Positions 1 through 7,553 of a stretch of DNA of 47,654 bases are shown here, piece by piece. The first letter of the stretch is position 1. Each line of letters begins with the position of its first letter. The notes beneath the pieces are model-generated. The model saw nothing but the letters and a program-made list of their open reading frames with translations. It was not told the origin of the DNA and did not search any database. A program made the position numbers and the translations under genes. This DNA is from Rhodospirillaceae bacterium (lineage in GTDB: Bacteria; Pseudomonadota; Alphaproteobacteria; UBA8366): positions 124,214-171,867 of the forward strand of contig PAZH01000011.1 of assembly GCA_002716125.1 (NCBI GenBank). The letters run 5' to 3'.

Positions 1-308
1 TGCATCAACGGCGGATCGTTGCGGTCCAATGCGACCGGATAGAGTTCATCCCGCGGCGCCGGCAATACGCCTTGCGCAAACAACGCCGATACGATCCCCG
101 CAATTGCCGTCGAGCGGCTGTCGAAATCGTCGAGTCCGGGCGCAAGCGCGACCGCCGCCTCCGAGATGACGAAGACCTCGGGAAAGGCCGCCAGATGGGC
201 GACGTTGTCTTGTCGCACCCAGCCGGCGCGCACGTCCGCAATCTCAAAGGGTCGGAATGCCGACGCGTCGAAATTATTGCAGGCTTTGATGTGGTCGAGG
301 TAGCTCAT
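1..308 (-). CDS. DUF4743 / Nudix hydrolase, N-terminal part (runs off the left edge)
   Basis: The reverse strand is open from the ATG at 308 to the window edge (about 102 codons). It begins MSYLDHIKAC and continues with FRPFEIADVRAGWVRQDN, a conserved-looking hydrophobic core LAAFPEVFVI, and later LYPVALDRNDPPL. This matches the DUF4743 region that precedes a Nudix domain in a family of alphaproteobacterial and plant thiamin-pyrophosphokinase-like Nudix proteins; that match is recalled, not searched. The Nudix box itself would lie beyond the edge, so the substrate cannot be judged. No strong ribosome site is visible before this ATG. The gene lies 38 bases after the ACT-domain gene on the same strand, so the two probably share a transcript. 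Confidence 0.7.
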   Translation of the reverse strand, partial: MSYLDHIKACNNFDASAFRPFEIADVRAGWVRQDNVAHLAAFPEVFVISEAAVALAPGLDDFDSRSTAIAGIVSALFAQGVLPAPRDELYPVALDRNDPPLM

Positions 309-346
309 GAGTCCGCGGAAAGCTTTATCGCGCCCGCGAGCGACGA

Positions 347-643
347 TCAAGCGGCGCCGACATCGACAGCGTCGACAAGATAGATTTCGCCGATACACCG
401 TCCAATATAGGCGGCTTGTTCCGGATCAAGGCCGGCAATCTCAAGTTCGACGGACAGTTTGTCGCCAAACCGGTCCATCCGGCAGTAGTCGAGTACCAGG
501 CCACGTTTGGCAAAAAGTTCCAAAATGCGGGGCATCGCACCCGGGTCGGCATTCGCTGTAACGGCAAAATAAGCGACATCGCGCGACGGGGTCGCTGAAG
601 GTTGGGGTGCGGAAACGGTATTTGTGGCAGTTGCAAACGACAT
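347..643 (-). CDS. Free-standing ACT-domain protein (98 aa)
   Basis: This is a 98-residue protein. Residues about 22-95 read as one ACT domain: AYFAVTANADPGAMPRILEL, then the helix end LFAKRGLVLDYCRM, then strands KLSVELEIAGL and a final helix/strand ending EIYLVDAVDVG. ACT domains bind small ligands, usually amino acids, and regulate enzymes such as the acetolactate synthase small subunit. There is no enzyme domain here and no acetolactate synthase beside it, so the partner is unknown. The start is supported by GAGGAGAG eight bases upstream. The first 20 residues (TATNTVSAPQPSATPSRD) look like a flexible tail. A partial Nudix gene follows on the same strand. Confidence 0.75.
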   Translation of the reverse strand: MSFATATNTVSAPQPSATPSRDVAYFAVTANADPGAMPRILELFAKRGLVLDYCRMDRFGDKLSVELEIAGLDPEQAAYIGRCIGEIYLVDAVDVGAA

Positions 644-921
644 CTGTCGCTCTCCTCGAATATCTAAAATCGGTTGGGAATCAGCGGGTCCCGGCCCTAA
701 CTAGAGGACCGGGCGGCTAATTCGGTGTCCGATTCGAATTCGAAGGTTCATTTGCATGGCGGCAAACTATCAGCCAGGCTGCCGCTACGCAATCATGGTC
801 GTTCAGGCTTTATTAACCAATTGGCGCCATTTTATGTCCGCACAATCAAAATGGCGCTTGACCGGATTCAGGCGGGCGTTCAGATTATCGGCTCTATCGG
901 GCCTCCAACACGAGGTATTAC
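644..921. other. Gene-free stretch (278 bases)
   Basis: No convincing gene is seen here. It carries the leader of the ACT-domain gene on the reverse strand and, at its right end, a long hairpin and a weak promoter-like pair upstream of the small gene at 922. Confidence 0.5.
824..857. repeat. Perfect 10-bp inverted repeat (hairpin)
   Basis: GCGCCATTTT at 824-833 and its exact complement AAAATGGCGC at 848-857 flank a 14-base loop. It lies about 65 bases upstream of the small gene at 922. It could be an RNA hairpin or an operator. There is no T-run after it, so it is not a standard intrinsic terminator on the plus strand. A TTGACC (858-863) follows directly, with an AT-rich GATTAT at roughly the right distance for a weak promoter. 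Confidence 0.5.
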
Positions 922-1194
922 ATGTCGAACCTGTGGATTTACTGGCGCCGGCCGAGTTCGGTGATCCGCTATCGCCATGGCGGCGAGTCCGCGATCTACC
1001 CGTTGCTCAAGCAACCGATTGTTGGCACGCAGAAAACCGCGCAAGCGGCGGTCGCAGCTCGCTCGGGACTGCCCGAAGCGCCTTTGCAACAGGAAGACAA
1101 CGTCCTCGATTTCGCCTCGGCGCAACGCCGGGCCGAACGCGGGCGGCCCGCCCGGAGCGCACGCACGAAGAACAAACCGACCCGCCGCGAGTAG
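922..1194 (+). CDS. Small conserved-looking hypothetical protein (90 aa)
   Basis: I do not recognise this protein. It opens MSNLWIYWRRPSSVIRYRHG, and the C-terminal third is strongly basic (RRAERGRPARSARTKNKP). There is no signal peptide, membrane span or cysteine motif. Support for a real gene: CGAGGT lies about six bases before the ATG, third codon positions are GC-rich like the neighbours, and no other frame here is better. It ends ten bases before the convergent RraA-family gene. The basic tail might bind nucleic acid or be disordered; no function can be assigned. Confidence 0.55.
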   Translation: MSNLWIYWRRPSSVIRYRHGGESAIYPLLKQPIVGTQKTAQAAVAARSGLPEAPLQQEDNVLDFASAQRRAERGRPARSARTKNKPTRRE

Positions 1195-1203
1195 CCCTTA
1201 CAG

Positions 1204-1914
1204 CTAATCCGGCCGACCGGCCTCCACCCATTTTGCATATTCGGCCCGGATGCCGTCGTCCGGCGGGTAAAGCCCTATTGTGGAGCGCCCATTTTCGACC
1301 TCCCGCTTGATAAAAGCCTCGATGTCTTCTTGATCGAAGGCGTCCCGCGCGACTTCGTCCACAATATCTTTTGGAATAACCACAACGCCATCGCCGTCGC
1401 CAACGAGAACATCGCCGGGGATGACAGCGACACCGCCGCAACCGATAGGCAGATCGCGATCGATGGGCGTATGCGCCGCCAGCGATGCGGGAGCCGCGGG
1501 ACCGGCTGCAAAAACCGGAAGGCCGGTTTCAACCACAGCCGCCGCGTCGCGCACGCCGCCGTCGGTGACCACGCCGGCACCGCCGCGTTGCTTGATGCGT
1601 TCCGCCAGAATATCGCCGAGCGACGCGCAATCTGCGACCCCGCGCGAGTCGATCACCAGGATCGCGCCCGCCGGTATGGTGTCGATGGCGACCCGTTGCG
1701 GATTGTTATGGTCCGCAAGAATTGCCGGAGTCGACAAATCTTCCCGCATGGGAATGAACCGCAAGGTCACGGCTTCGCCGACCAACCGTTCCGCCATCGG
1801 TCCCAATGGGGCGACGCCGCGCATATAGGTGTTGCGGATACCCCGCTTCAGCAGCTGCAAGGTCAGGGTCGCCGTGGACACCTGCGCGAGTGTCTTTTTC
1901 GTTTCTTCTTTCAT
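1204..1914 (-). CDS. RraA-family protein (HMG/CHA aldolase-like)
   Basis: The protein has 236 residues. The start at 1914 is chosen because AGGAGG stands nine bases upstream; the frame stays open further upstream but nothing conserved is there. The family core is clear: GAGVVTDGGVRDAAAVVE around residues 112-128, with the Arg-Asp pair R122-D123 used by 4-hydroxy-4-methyl-2-oxoglutarate/4-carboxy-4-hydroxy-2-oxoadipate aldolases, then LPVFAAGPAAPASLA and DVLVGDGDGVVVIP. It is longer than E. coli RraA (about 160 residues) and fits the larger aldolase or oxaloacetate-decarboxylase-like branch. That would make it a metal-dependent lyase of a keto acid rather than an RNase E inhibitor, but the substrate cannot be read from sequence. 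It converges with the 90-residue gene. Confidence 0.85.
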   Translation of the reverse strand: MKEETKKTLAQVSTATLTLQLLKRGIRNTYMRGVAPLGPMAERLVGEAVTLRFIPMREDLSTPAILADHNNPQRVAIDTIPAGAILVIDSRGVADCASLGDILAERIKQRGGAGVVTDGGVRDAAAVVETGLPVFAAGPAAPASLAAHTPIDRDLPIGCGGVAVIPGDVLVGDGDGVVVIPKDIVDEVARDAFDQEDIEAFIKREVENGRSTIGLYPPDDGIRAEYAKWVEAGRPD

Positions 1915-2015
1915 GGATCGGTCCTCCTGCAGGCAGGATAGATTTGCGTTCGCCGGCTGCAAGCGGCGCGACAATTTTTCTGTCAAAAATCGCCGCAAGG
2001 GACTATACCGCCTGA

Positions 2016-2216
2016 ATGTCGGGATTTCTCGTACCGTTGATGATTTTCGCCATGCTGGCCACCTTGGGCGTGCTGTTCTTCGGCATTTTCACAATGGCGC
2101 GCGGCGGCGACTTCAACCGCAAACACAGCAATCGGATCATGCGCGCGCGAATTGTGTTGCAGGGCCTCGCCCTGCTGCTGTTCGCCGTCATAATGGTGAT
2201 CGCCGGAAGGTCTTAA
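2016..2216 (+). CDS. HIG1-domain twin-transmembrane protein (66 aa)
   Basis: A 66-residue membrane protein with two hydrophobic spans at about residues 5-27 and 46-63, joined by a basic loop GGDFNRKHSNRIMRAR. The loop-to-helix segment IMRARIVLQ fits the HIG1 signature (an R-x-R-x3-Q arrangement) seen in hypoxia-induced protein 1 relatives and respiratory-supercomplex factors. Bacterial members are often annotated as twin transmembrane proteins. A role near cytochrome oxidase is known for mitochondrial relatives and is only inferred here. Its TAA overlaps the ATG of the cobalamin adenosyltransferase gene (TAATG), so the two are translationally coupled. Confidence 0.8.
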   Translation: MSGFLVPLMIFAMLATLGVLFFGIFTMARGGDFNRKHSNRIMRARIVLQGLALLLFAVIMVIAGRS

Positions 2217-2797
2217 TGGTACAACTGACAAAAATTTACACGCGCGGCGGCGACCAAGGAGAGACATCGCTTGGCGACGGCAGCCGTGTCGCGAAGCATG
2301 ACGCGCGAGTCGAAGCCTACGGTACAGTCGACGAAGCCAACGCCGTGATCGGTCTTGTCCGCGTCGAAATCGCCCGCGCCGGTGCAGACGAGAAAGACTT
2401 GGATGCAGCACTGAGCCGTATCCAAAACGATCTCTTTGATCTCGGCGCCGACCTCTGCACGCCCGAAGATGGACGGCGCGCGGAAGGCGCGCTTCGGATC
2501 GCCGCGAGCCAGGTCGAATGGCTTGAAACCGAAATCGACAAGATCAACGAACGTTTAGCACCGCTGAGCAGCTTTATCCTGCCAGGCGGCTCGCCGGTCG
2601 CCGCCCAACTGCATTTGGCACGAACGGTCGCTCGGCGCGCCGAGCGCTGCGTGACCGAACTCGCACGGTCGGAGACGGTCAATACGGAAGCGGTCAAATA
2701 TCTCAACCGGCTTTCCGATTTGCTTTTCGTCATGTCGCGGGCGGCCAATAATGATGGCGCGGACGATGTCCTCTGGGTGCCGGGTGCAAACCGCTAA
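2216..2797 (+). CDS. pduO: Cob(I)yrinic acid a,c-diamide adenosyltransferase, PduO type
   Basis: A 193-residue ATP:cob(I)alamin adenosyltransferase, which makes adenosylcobalamin from ATP and reduced cobalamin in the cytoplasm. The N-terminus IYTRGGDQGETSLGDG is the ATP-binding signature, followed by RVEAYGTVDEANAVIG. The helical core contains SSFILPGGSPVAAQLHLART and RRAERCVTEL, which form the active site in the trimer. Length is normal for PduO-type enzymes. The start is the ATG overlapping the HIG1 stop; the frame remains open far upstream but that part lies over other genes. A B12-dependent ribonucleotide reductase in the same window is a plausible user of the product. Confidence 0.93.
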   Translation: MVQLTKIYTRGGDQGETSLGDGSRVAKHDARVEAYGTVDEANAVIGLVRVEIARAGADEKDLDAALSRIQNDLFDLGADLCTPEDGRRAEGALRIAASQVEWLETEIDKINERLAPLSSFILPGGSPVAAQLHLARTVARRAERCVTELARSETVNTEAVKYLNRLSDLLFVMSRAANNDGADDVLWVPGANR

Positions 2798-2813
2798 GCC
2801 GACATAGCGGGCG

Positions 2814-3617
2814 ATGCTCGCCGAACTCTTCGCATGGATGACCACTCCTTGCCCGGCGGCGGCGCGGCGGCTTGGTTATTTGCGTGAGTCGATCGCAATC
2901 GAAGCACGGTTTCGCCGACACGCCGAACGCTGGCGCCCGCATCTCGAAAAATCGAAAGCCGTCATCGAAGAAGCCGTATCGAAGGCGTCGCGCCGCCGCC
3001 GCGCGGTCGTGCTCGGCTCCGGGCCCCTCTTTGATATTCCTGTCGAAGTCCTCGCGGATGCGTTCGACGTTGTGGAACTCGTCGATATCGTACATCCGAA
3101 GCGGGCGCGCCAAATCGCCGCAGGTTTCGCGAATGTCGAACTGAAGACAAGTGATGTCTCGGGCGCCGCCGCCGCGCTTGCCGCTCTGCCACGAAACGCC
3201 GCAACAGCGCCGCCGCTTGTGGCGCCGCCGACCCTGACGCCCGATACGGACCTGGCCGTTTCGGCCAATCTCCTCTCGCAATTGCCGGACATTCCGGAAA
3301 TCGTTCTCAAAAAGCGGTCCCGCCTGCCCGAAACCGCGCGAAAGGACTTCGCGCATCGGATTGCCACCGAACATTTCAATTGGCTCAGAGGCTTGGACGC
3401 GTTGGTTTGCCTAATTACAGACACCGAACGGCAATACGTTGCACCGGACGGGACCCCGTTTCCGGCCTGGGATTCGCTGCACGATGTCGACCTCGCCGAA
3501 TACGAAGGTATGACTTGGCATTGGGACATCGCGCCAGCGGGCGAGTCGCATCCCGAATACGCCGTCCGTATGCAGGTCTTTGGGACGCCCGATCTCGCGG
3601 GCGCGCCGAACGGATAA
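2814..3617 (+). CDS. Rossmann-like protein of unknown function (267 aa)
   Basis: There is a Rossmann-like nucleotide-binding start near residues 63-90: RAVVLGSGPLFDIPVEVL then VVELVDIVHPKRARQ. The glycine loop followed by an acidic residue at the end of strand 2 resembles SAM-dependent methyltransferases. Later segments include AVSANLLSQLPDIPE, in the place of a methyltransferase motif IV-VI strand, and LRGLDALVCLITDTERQ. The C-terminus is rich in W, H, D and E (EYEGMTWHWDIAPAGESHPE). It follows the adenosyltransferase gene by 16 bases and is probably in its operon. I do not recognise a named family; methyltransferase-like is an inference from the fold pattern. Confidence 0.7.
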   Translation: MLAELFAWMTTPCPAAARRLGYLRESIAIEARFRRHAERWRPHLEKSKAVIEEAVSKASRRRRAVVLGSGPLFDIPVEVLADAFDVVELVDIVHPKRARQIAAGFANVELKTSDVSGAAAALAALPRNAATAPPLVAPPTLTPDTDLAVSANLLSQLPDIPEIVLKKRSRLPETARKDFAHRIATEHFNWLRGLDALVCLITDTERQYVAPDGTPFPAWDSLHDVDLAEYEGMTWHWDIAPAGESHPEYAVRMQVFGTPDLAGAPNG

Positions 3618-3706
3618 GGCCCGCGAATGGGTCGAGGAATTGACGTCTGCGAAACACGCGCTATGTTGCACCTGCGAACAAGCTCGAAAGGGGCGCGGCG
3701 CCTTGC

Positions 3707-3735
3707 TTGACAGCACTTTTCCGCACCCCTAAGAA
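3707..3735 (+). promoter_or_regulatory. Sigma70-type promoter for etfB-etfA-hbd
   Basis: TTGACA at 3707-3712 is a perfect -35 box. A 17-base spacer follows, then TAAGAA at 3730-3735 as the -10. It lies in the 153-base gap before etfB, and AAAGGAAG stands just upstream of the etfB ATG. It is the best promoter match in the window on the plus strand. Confidence 0.65.
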
Positions 3736-3770
3736 ATGCGTCCCATTCTAAGCCAAAGGAAGCTCTGACG

Positions 3771-4520
3771 ATGAAGGTGCTCGTCCCGGTCAAACGCGTG
3801 ATCGACTACAACGTCAAGATTCGCGTCAAGGCGGACCAAACCGGCGTAGAGACCGCCAATGTGAAAATGTCGATGAACCCATTCGACGAGATTGCCGTCG
3901 AAGAGGCCGTTCGACTTCAAGAAGCCGGAACGGCGACAGAAGTCATTGCGGTTTCCATCGGCCCGCAACAGTGTCAGGAAACCATCCGCACTGCGCTGGC
4001 CATGGGCGCCGACCGCGGCATACTGATCCAAACCGACGACGAAGTGCAGCCCTTGGCCGTCGCCAAACTGCTGAAAGCGGTCGTCGACAAGGAAAGCCCG
4101 GATCTGGTCATCCTCGGCAAGCAGGCGATTGACGATGACAGCAACCAGACGGGCCAAATGCTCGCTGCCTTGCTCGGCTGGAGCCAAGCGACCTTTGCCT
4201 CGAACATCGAGCTGAACGGCGATTCCGCGAACATTACACGCGAGGTCGACGGCGGCCTTGAGACCGTGAAAGTCTCCATGCCGTGCATCGTCACCACGGA
4301 CTTGCGCTTGAACGAACCGCGCTACGCCTCCTTGCCGAATATCATGAAGGCGAAGAAGAAACCGATCGATCAAATGGCGCCAGCCGATCTCAGCGTCGAT
4401 ATCGCACCGCGTTTGACGACCCTGAAGGTTGTGGAGCCGCCGAAGCGCGAAGCCGGCGTTATGGTCGAAGACGTCGCACAATTGGTCGATAAGCTGCAGA
4501 ACGAAGCGAAGGTAATCTGA
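3771..4520 (+). CDS. etfB: Electron transfer flavoprotein beta subunit
   Basis: EtfB carries AMP and pairs with EtfA, moving electrons from acyl-CoA and other flavin dehydrogenases to ETF:ubiquinone oxidoreductase. The 249-residue length is standard. Visible family segments are [20 protein letters not shown] at the start, [40 protein letters not shown] (the ETF beta signature with the AMP site) and [21 protein letters not shown] ribosome site AAAGGAAG precedes the ATG. EtfA starts two bases after the stop, and a 3-hydroxyacyl-CoA dehydrogenase follows, which fits a fatty-acid/acyl-CoA oxidation operon. Confidence 0.97.
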   Translation: MKVLVPVKRVIDYNVKIRVKADQTGVETANVKMSMNPFDEIAVEEAVRLQEAGTATEVIAVSIGPQQCQETIRTALAMGADRGILIQTDDEVQPLAVAKLLKAVVDKESPDLVILGKQAIDDDSNQTGQMLAALLGWSQATFASNIELNGDSANITREVDGGLETVKVSMPCIVTTDLRLNEPRYASLPNIMKAKKKPIDQMAPADLSVDIAPRLTTLKVVEPPKREAGVMVEDVAQLVDKLQNEAKVI

Positions 4521-4522
4521 AG

Positions 4523-5458
4523 ATGAGCATTCTGGTCGTCGCGGAACACGAAAATTCCGAGATTAAAGCCGCCACTTTAAACACGATCGCCGCAGGTGTT
4601 GCGATCGGAGGCGAAATTCATGTGCTCGTTGCCGGCGAAGGCTGCGGTGGGGCCGCCGAGGCCGCTGCGAAGATCGACGGCGTCGCCAAGGTGCTCGTCG
4701 CCGATTCCGCCGAGTACGCACACGGCATTGCGGAGAACCTCACCCCATTGGTGCTCTCTCTCGCCAACAACTACGAACACTTGTTGGCCAACTCGACGAG
4801 TTTCGGAAAGAATTTGATGCCGCGCGTCGCCGCCATGCTCGATGTGCAGCAGATTTCGGACATCAGCGGCGTCACGTCCGCGGACACCTTCGATCGCCCG
4901 ACCTATGCTGGCAACGCCATCGCCACGGTTCAGTCCAGCGATGCGAAGAAGGTCATTACCGTTCGCGGTACGGCTTTCGATCCGGTCGCTGCCGAAGGCG
5001 GCAGTGCTGCGGTCGAGAACGTCGGTGCGCAAGGCGATAGCGGTCTCACGAGCTATGTCGGCTCGGAGATCAGCAAATCCGAGCGCCCGGAACTCACCTC
5101 CGCTCGCGTCATCATTTCCGGTGGCCGCGGCATGCAATCCGGCGACAATTTCCCCATGTTGGAAAAGGTCGCGGACATCTTAGGTGCCGCTGTCGGCGCA
5201 TCCCGCGCCGCCGTCGATGCCGGCTTTGTGCCGAACGACTATCAGGTCGGCCAAACCGGCAAGATTGTTGCGCCGGAATTATATATCGCGGTCGGTATCT
5301 CGGGTGCCATTCAGCACTTGGCCGGTATGAAGGACAGCAAGGTCATTGTCGCGATCAACAAGGACGAAGAGGCACCGATCTTCCAGGTCGCCGATTACGG
5401 CCTCGTGGCGGACCTTTTCCAGGCGGTACCGGAGCTGGAAGACGCGCTCAAGGAGTAG
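4523..5458 (+). CDS. etfA: Electron transfer flavoprotein alpha subunit
   Basis: A 311-residue EtfA, the FAD-carrying subunit of the ETF heterodimer. The N-terminal domain (MSILVVAEHENSEIKAATLN) is typical. The C-terminal FAD domain shows ISGGRGMQSGDNFPMLEKVA, AVGASRAAVDAGFVPNDYQV with the Q-x-G-Q-T-G-K loop directly after it, and LYIAVGISGAIQHLAGMKDS followed by the NKDEEAPIF segment, all standard FAD-binding motifs. No insertion or truncation is seen. It is tightly coupled to etfB upstream and lies 42 bases before the hbd start. Confidence 0.97.
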   Translation: MSILVVAEHENSEIKAATLNTIAAGVAIGGEIHVLVAGEGCGGAAEAAAKIDGVAKVLVADSAEYAHGIAENLTPLVLSLANNYEHLLANSTSFGKNLMPRVAAMLDVQQISDISGVTSADTFDRPTYAGNAIATVQSSDAKKVITVRGTAFDPVAAEGGSAAVENVGAQGDSGLTSYVGSEISKSERPELTSARVIISGGRGMQSGDNFPMLEKVADILGAAVGASRAAVDAGFVPNDYQVGQTGKIVAPELYIAVGISGAIQHLAGMKDSKVIVAINKDEEAPIFQVADYGLVADLFQAVPELEDALKE

Positions 5459-5500
5459 AGTAGCGCCAGTCGTCGTATGGCGCCTGAGAGAGAGACCACA

Positions 5501-6373
5501 ATGATCGAAAGAATCGGTGTTATCGGTGCCGGGCAAATGGGCAACGGCATCGCGCATGTGGCGTCCGTCGCGGGCTATAGCGTGCAGCTGCTCGATATGG
5601 ACCAAGAGCGTCTCGACGCCGCCTTGGCGATGATCGAGAAGAACATGGCACGCCAGGTTCGCCGGACACTGCTGTCCGACGAAGATAAAGCGGCGGCCCT
5701 CGGCCGGATACAGACGTCACTCGATTACGCCAGCTTCGGCGATTGCGATATCGTTATCGAAGCCGCGGCTGAGGACGAGTCCGTAAAGCGCGAGATCTTC
5801 AAGACGCTCGTCCCGCACCTTGGCGAAGAGACCTTGATCGCTAGCAACACGTCTTCGATATCGATCACCCGCCTTGCCACCATCACGGACCGGCCCGAAC
5901 GCTTTATCGGCATGCATTTCATGAATCCGGTGCCGATGATGAAATTGGTCGAATTAATCCGCGGCCTCGCGACCAGCGACGAGACCTTCGAAGAGGTCCG
6001 TGCGCTCGCCAAGGCGCTCGGTAAGACAGTGTCCGTCGCGGAAGATTTTCCGGCCTTTATCGTCAACCGCATCCTGATGCCGATGATCAATGAAGCGGTC
6101 TATACGCTCTACGAAGGTGTGGGCAACGTCGCCGCCATTGACCGGGCCATGAAGCTCGGCGCCAATCATCCAATGGGTCCATTGGAACTGGCCGATTTTA
6201 TCGGCCTCGACACCTGCCTTTCGATCATGCAGGTGCTCTACGAAGGCCTGGCCGATAGTAAGTACCGGCCCTGTCCTCTGTTGGTGAAGTATGTCGAAGC
6301 CGGATGGCTCGGTCGCAAAACCGGCCGCGGCTTTTACGACTATTCGGGCGAGGAGCCGGTCCCGACCCGCTAG
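5501..6373 (+). CDS. hbd: 3-hydroxybutyryl-CoA dehydrogenase
   Basis: A soluble NAD(H)-dependent dehydrogenase that interconverts 3-hydroxyacyl-CoA (short chain, by family) and 3-ketoacyl-CoA. At 290 residues it is the single-lobed form. The GxGxxG motif is in [15 protein letters not shown] at residues 6-20. The catalytic region has SNTSSISI and then [17 protein letters not shown], which contains the active-site His. The C-terminal dimerisation domain includes [13 protein letters not shown] and [18 protein letters not shown]. The start at 5501 is preferred over an in-frame ATG at 5477 because a GAGAGAGA purine run precedes it. It forms an operon with etfB and etfA. Confidence 0.95.
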   Translation: MIERIGVIGAGQMGNGIAHVASVAGYSVQLLDMDQERLDAALAMIEKNMARQVRRTLLSDEDKAAALGRIQTSLDYASFGDCDIVIEAAAEDESVKREIFKTLVPHLGEETLIASNTSSISITRLATITDRPERFIGMHFMNPVPMMKLVELIRGLATSDETFEEVRALAKALGKTVSVAEDFPAFIVNRILMPMINEAVYTLYEGVGNVAAIDRAMKLGANHPMGPLELADFIGLDTCLSIMQVLYEGLADSKYRPCPLLVKYVEAGWLGRKTGRGFYDYSGEEPVPTR

Positions 6374-6396
6374 GCCGGCACCGACAAAATCACGGT

Positions 6397-6915
6397 CTAG
6401 CTGCCGTGTTTGTGGTTGTGCACGGAATTATGATCCATCTTCTTATGGCCGCCGTGCTTATGGCCGTCATGGCCCATGGAGCCGGCTTTGCCGACTTTGA
6501 CCTCGACGGTCACCTTCCCGGCCTTTTCGAAAATGAGGGTGACGGGAAAGGTTTGCCCGACGACGAGCTTCTCGTGCAACCCCATGAACATCACGTGATT
6601 GCCGCCGGGCGCGAAGACTGCCGGCTCGCCCGGATGCACTTCGACCGCCTCGATGCGGCGCATCCGCATGACGCCGTCTTTCATGCTATGGGTATGTATT
6701 TCCGTTTTCTTTGACACCGGCGATTCCACGGCCACCAACTGGTCCATATGATGACCGTGGTTGAAAATCGTCATGTAGGCGACCCCGTTCCGTGCCGGCG
6801 TCGCGCGCGACCAAACATCCTTCACCATCAGGCCGCCATGTTCTCTCACCTCGCCCGCGGCGGCGGAACCGATCAGTAAGACAACCAAAGCAAACGCAGA
6901 TCCAATCAGACGCAT
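6397..6915 (-). CDS. PCuAC-family periplasmic copper chaperone with His-rich tail
   Basis: A 172-residue exported protein. Residues 1-20 form a signal peptide ending GSAAAG. The copper-chaperone domain shows the usual Met/His set: TEIHTHSMKDGVMRMR around residues 71-86 and PGGNHVMFMGL around 103-113. These match the H-x-M pattern of PCu(A)C (DUF461) proteins, which bind Cu(I) and hand it to cytochrome oxidase or other cuproproteins in the periplasm. After residue 148 comes a 24-residue tail rich in His (HDGHKHGGHKK, then HNHKHGS), an extra metal-binding stretch. It is divergent from sodC with a gap of 92 bases, so the two likely share a control region. Copper supply to SodC is a reasonable inference. 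Confidence 0.92.
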   Translation of the reverse strand: MRLIGSAFALVVLLIGSAAAGEVREHGGLMVKDVWSRATPARNGVAYMTIFNHGHHMDQLVAVESPVSKKTEIHTHSMKDGVMRMRRIEAVEVHPGEPAVFAPGGNHVMFMGLHEKLVVGQTFPVTLIFEKAGKVTVEVKVGKAGSMGHDGHKHGGHKKMDHNSVHNHKHGS

Positions 6916-7007
6916 GACACGAACTCTCCTTCGATATACTTATGGTGAATAAGCGGATACTAAGCCGTTGTTGGGGGGCGGCGGCCACTATAGTAGAGGA
7001 TAACGTC

Positions 7008-7550
7008 TTGAAACTGCGTCAAATCATCGCGGTGGGTTCACTGTTCTCCGTGATCGCGGGCGGCGGCGCCATTGCCGGCGAACAGACCGTCCAGGTCCAT
7101 AAACTCTCGGCCGAAGGCATCGGTGCATCCGTTGGAACCATCACTTTTAAAGACAGCCATCACGGGATGACGGTCACCCCGAATCTGCATAGCTTGCCGC
7201 CCGGCAATCACGCGTTCCACATTCATGAGAATCCGGACTGCGGTCCTGGCCTGAAGGACGGCAAGATGGTCGCGGGTCTCAAGGCGGGCGGACACTATGA
7301 TCCGTCCGGCGCCGGACACGGTCACAAGCATGGCCACGGACATGGCGGTCACGGCATGGTCCCGCACGGCGACCTACCGGATATCACCGCCGACGCCGGC
7401 GGCACGGCGACCAAGGCCGTGATGTCGGACAAGTTGAAACTGGCGCAAATACAGGGTCGGTCGATCATGGTCCACCGCTACGGCACCAACGACCCCGGCA
7501 AACCGAAAGGCGGCGGACCGCGTTTCGCCTGCGGCGTGATCGAAAAATAA
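7008..7550 (+). CDS. sodC: Cu/Zn superoxide dismutase with His-rich zinc loop
   Basis: A periplasmic superoxide dismutase converting superoxide to oxygen and peroxide. The start is taken as the TTG at 7008, with AGAGGA eight bases upstream; this gives a clean signal peptide ending AIAGE. An in-frame ATG at 6942 would add an unlikely 22-residue extension. Metal ligands are visible: H71 and H73 in AFHIHENPDC, H96 in GGHYDPSG, H120 in HGDLPDI and H156 in MVHRYG, with the C78/C175 disulfide pair. Between GGHYDP and HGDLP, the usual zinc loop is replaced by GAGHGHKHGHGHGGHGMVP, with six His residues. The stop lies three bases from the convergent TlpA-like gene. Confidence 0.94.
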   Translation: MKLRQIIAVGSLFSVIAGGGAIAGEQTVQVHKLSAEGIGASVGTITFKDSHHGMTVTPNLHSLPPGNHAFHIHENPDCGPGLKDGKMVAGLKAGGHYDPSGAGHGHKHGHGHGGHGMVPHGDLPDITADAGGTATKAVMSDKLKLAQIQGRSIMVHRYGTNDPGKPKGGGPRFACGVIEK

Positions 7551-7553
7551 CCG

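Noticed and set aside
1829..2215. N-terminal extension of the pduO frame
   Set aside because: It overlaps the HIG1 gene and the RraA leader. The PduO domain begins at MVQLTKIYTRGG, at the TAATG overlap.
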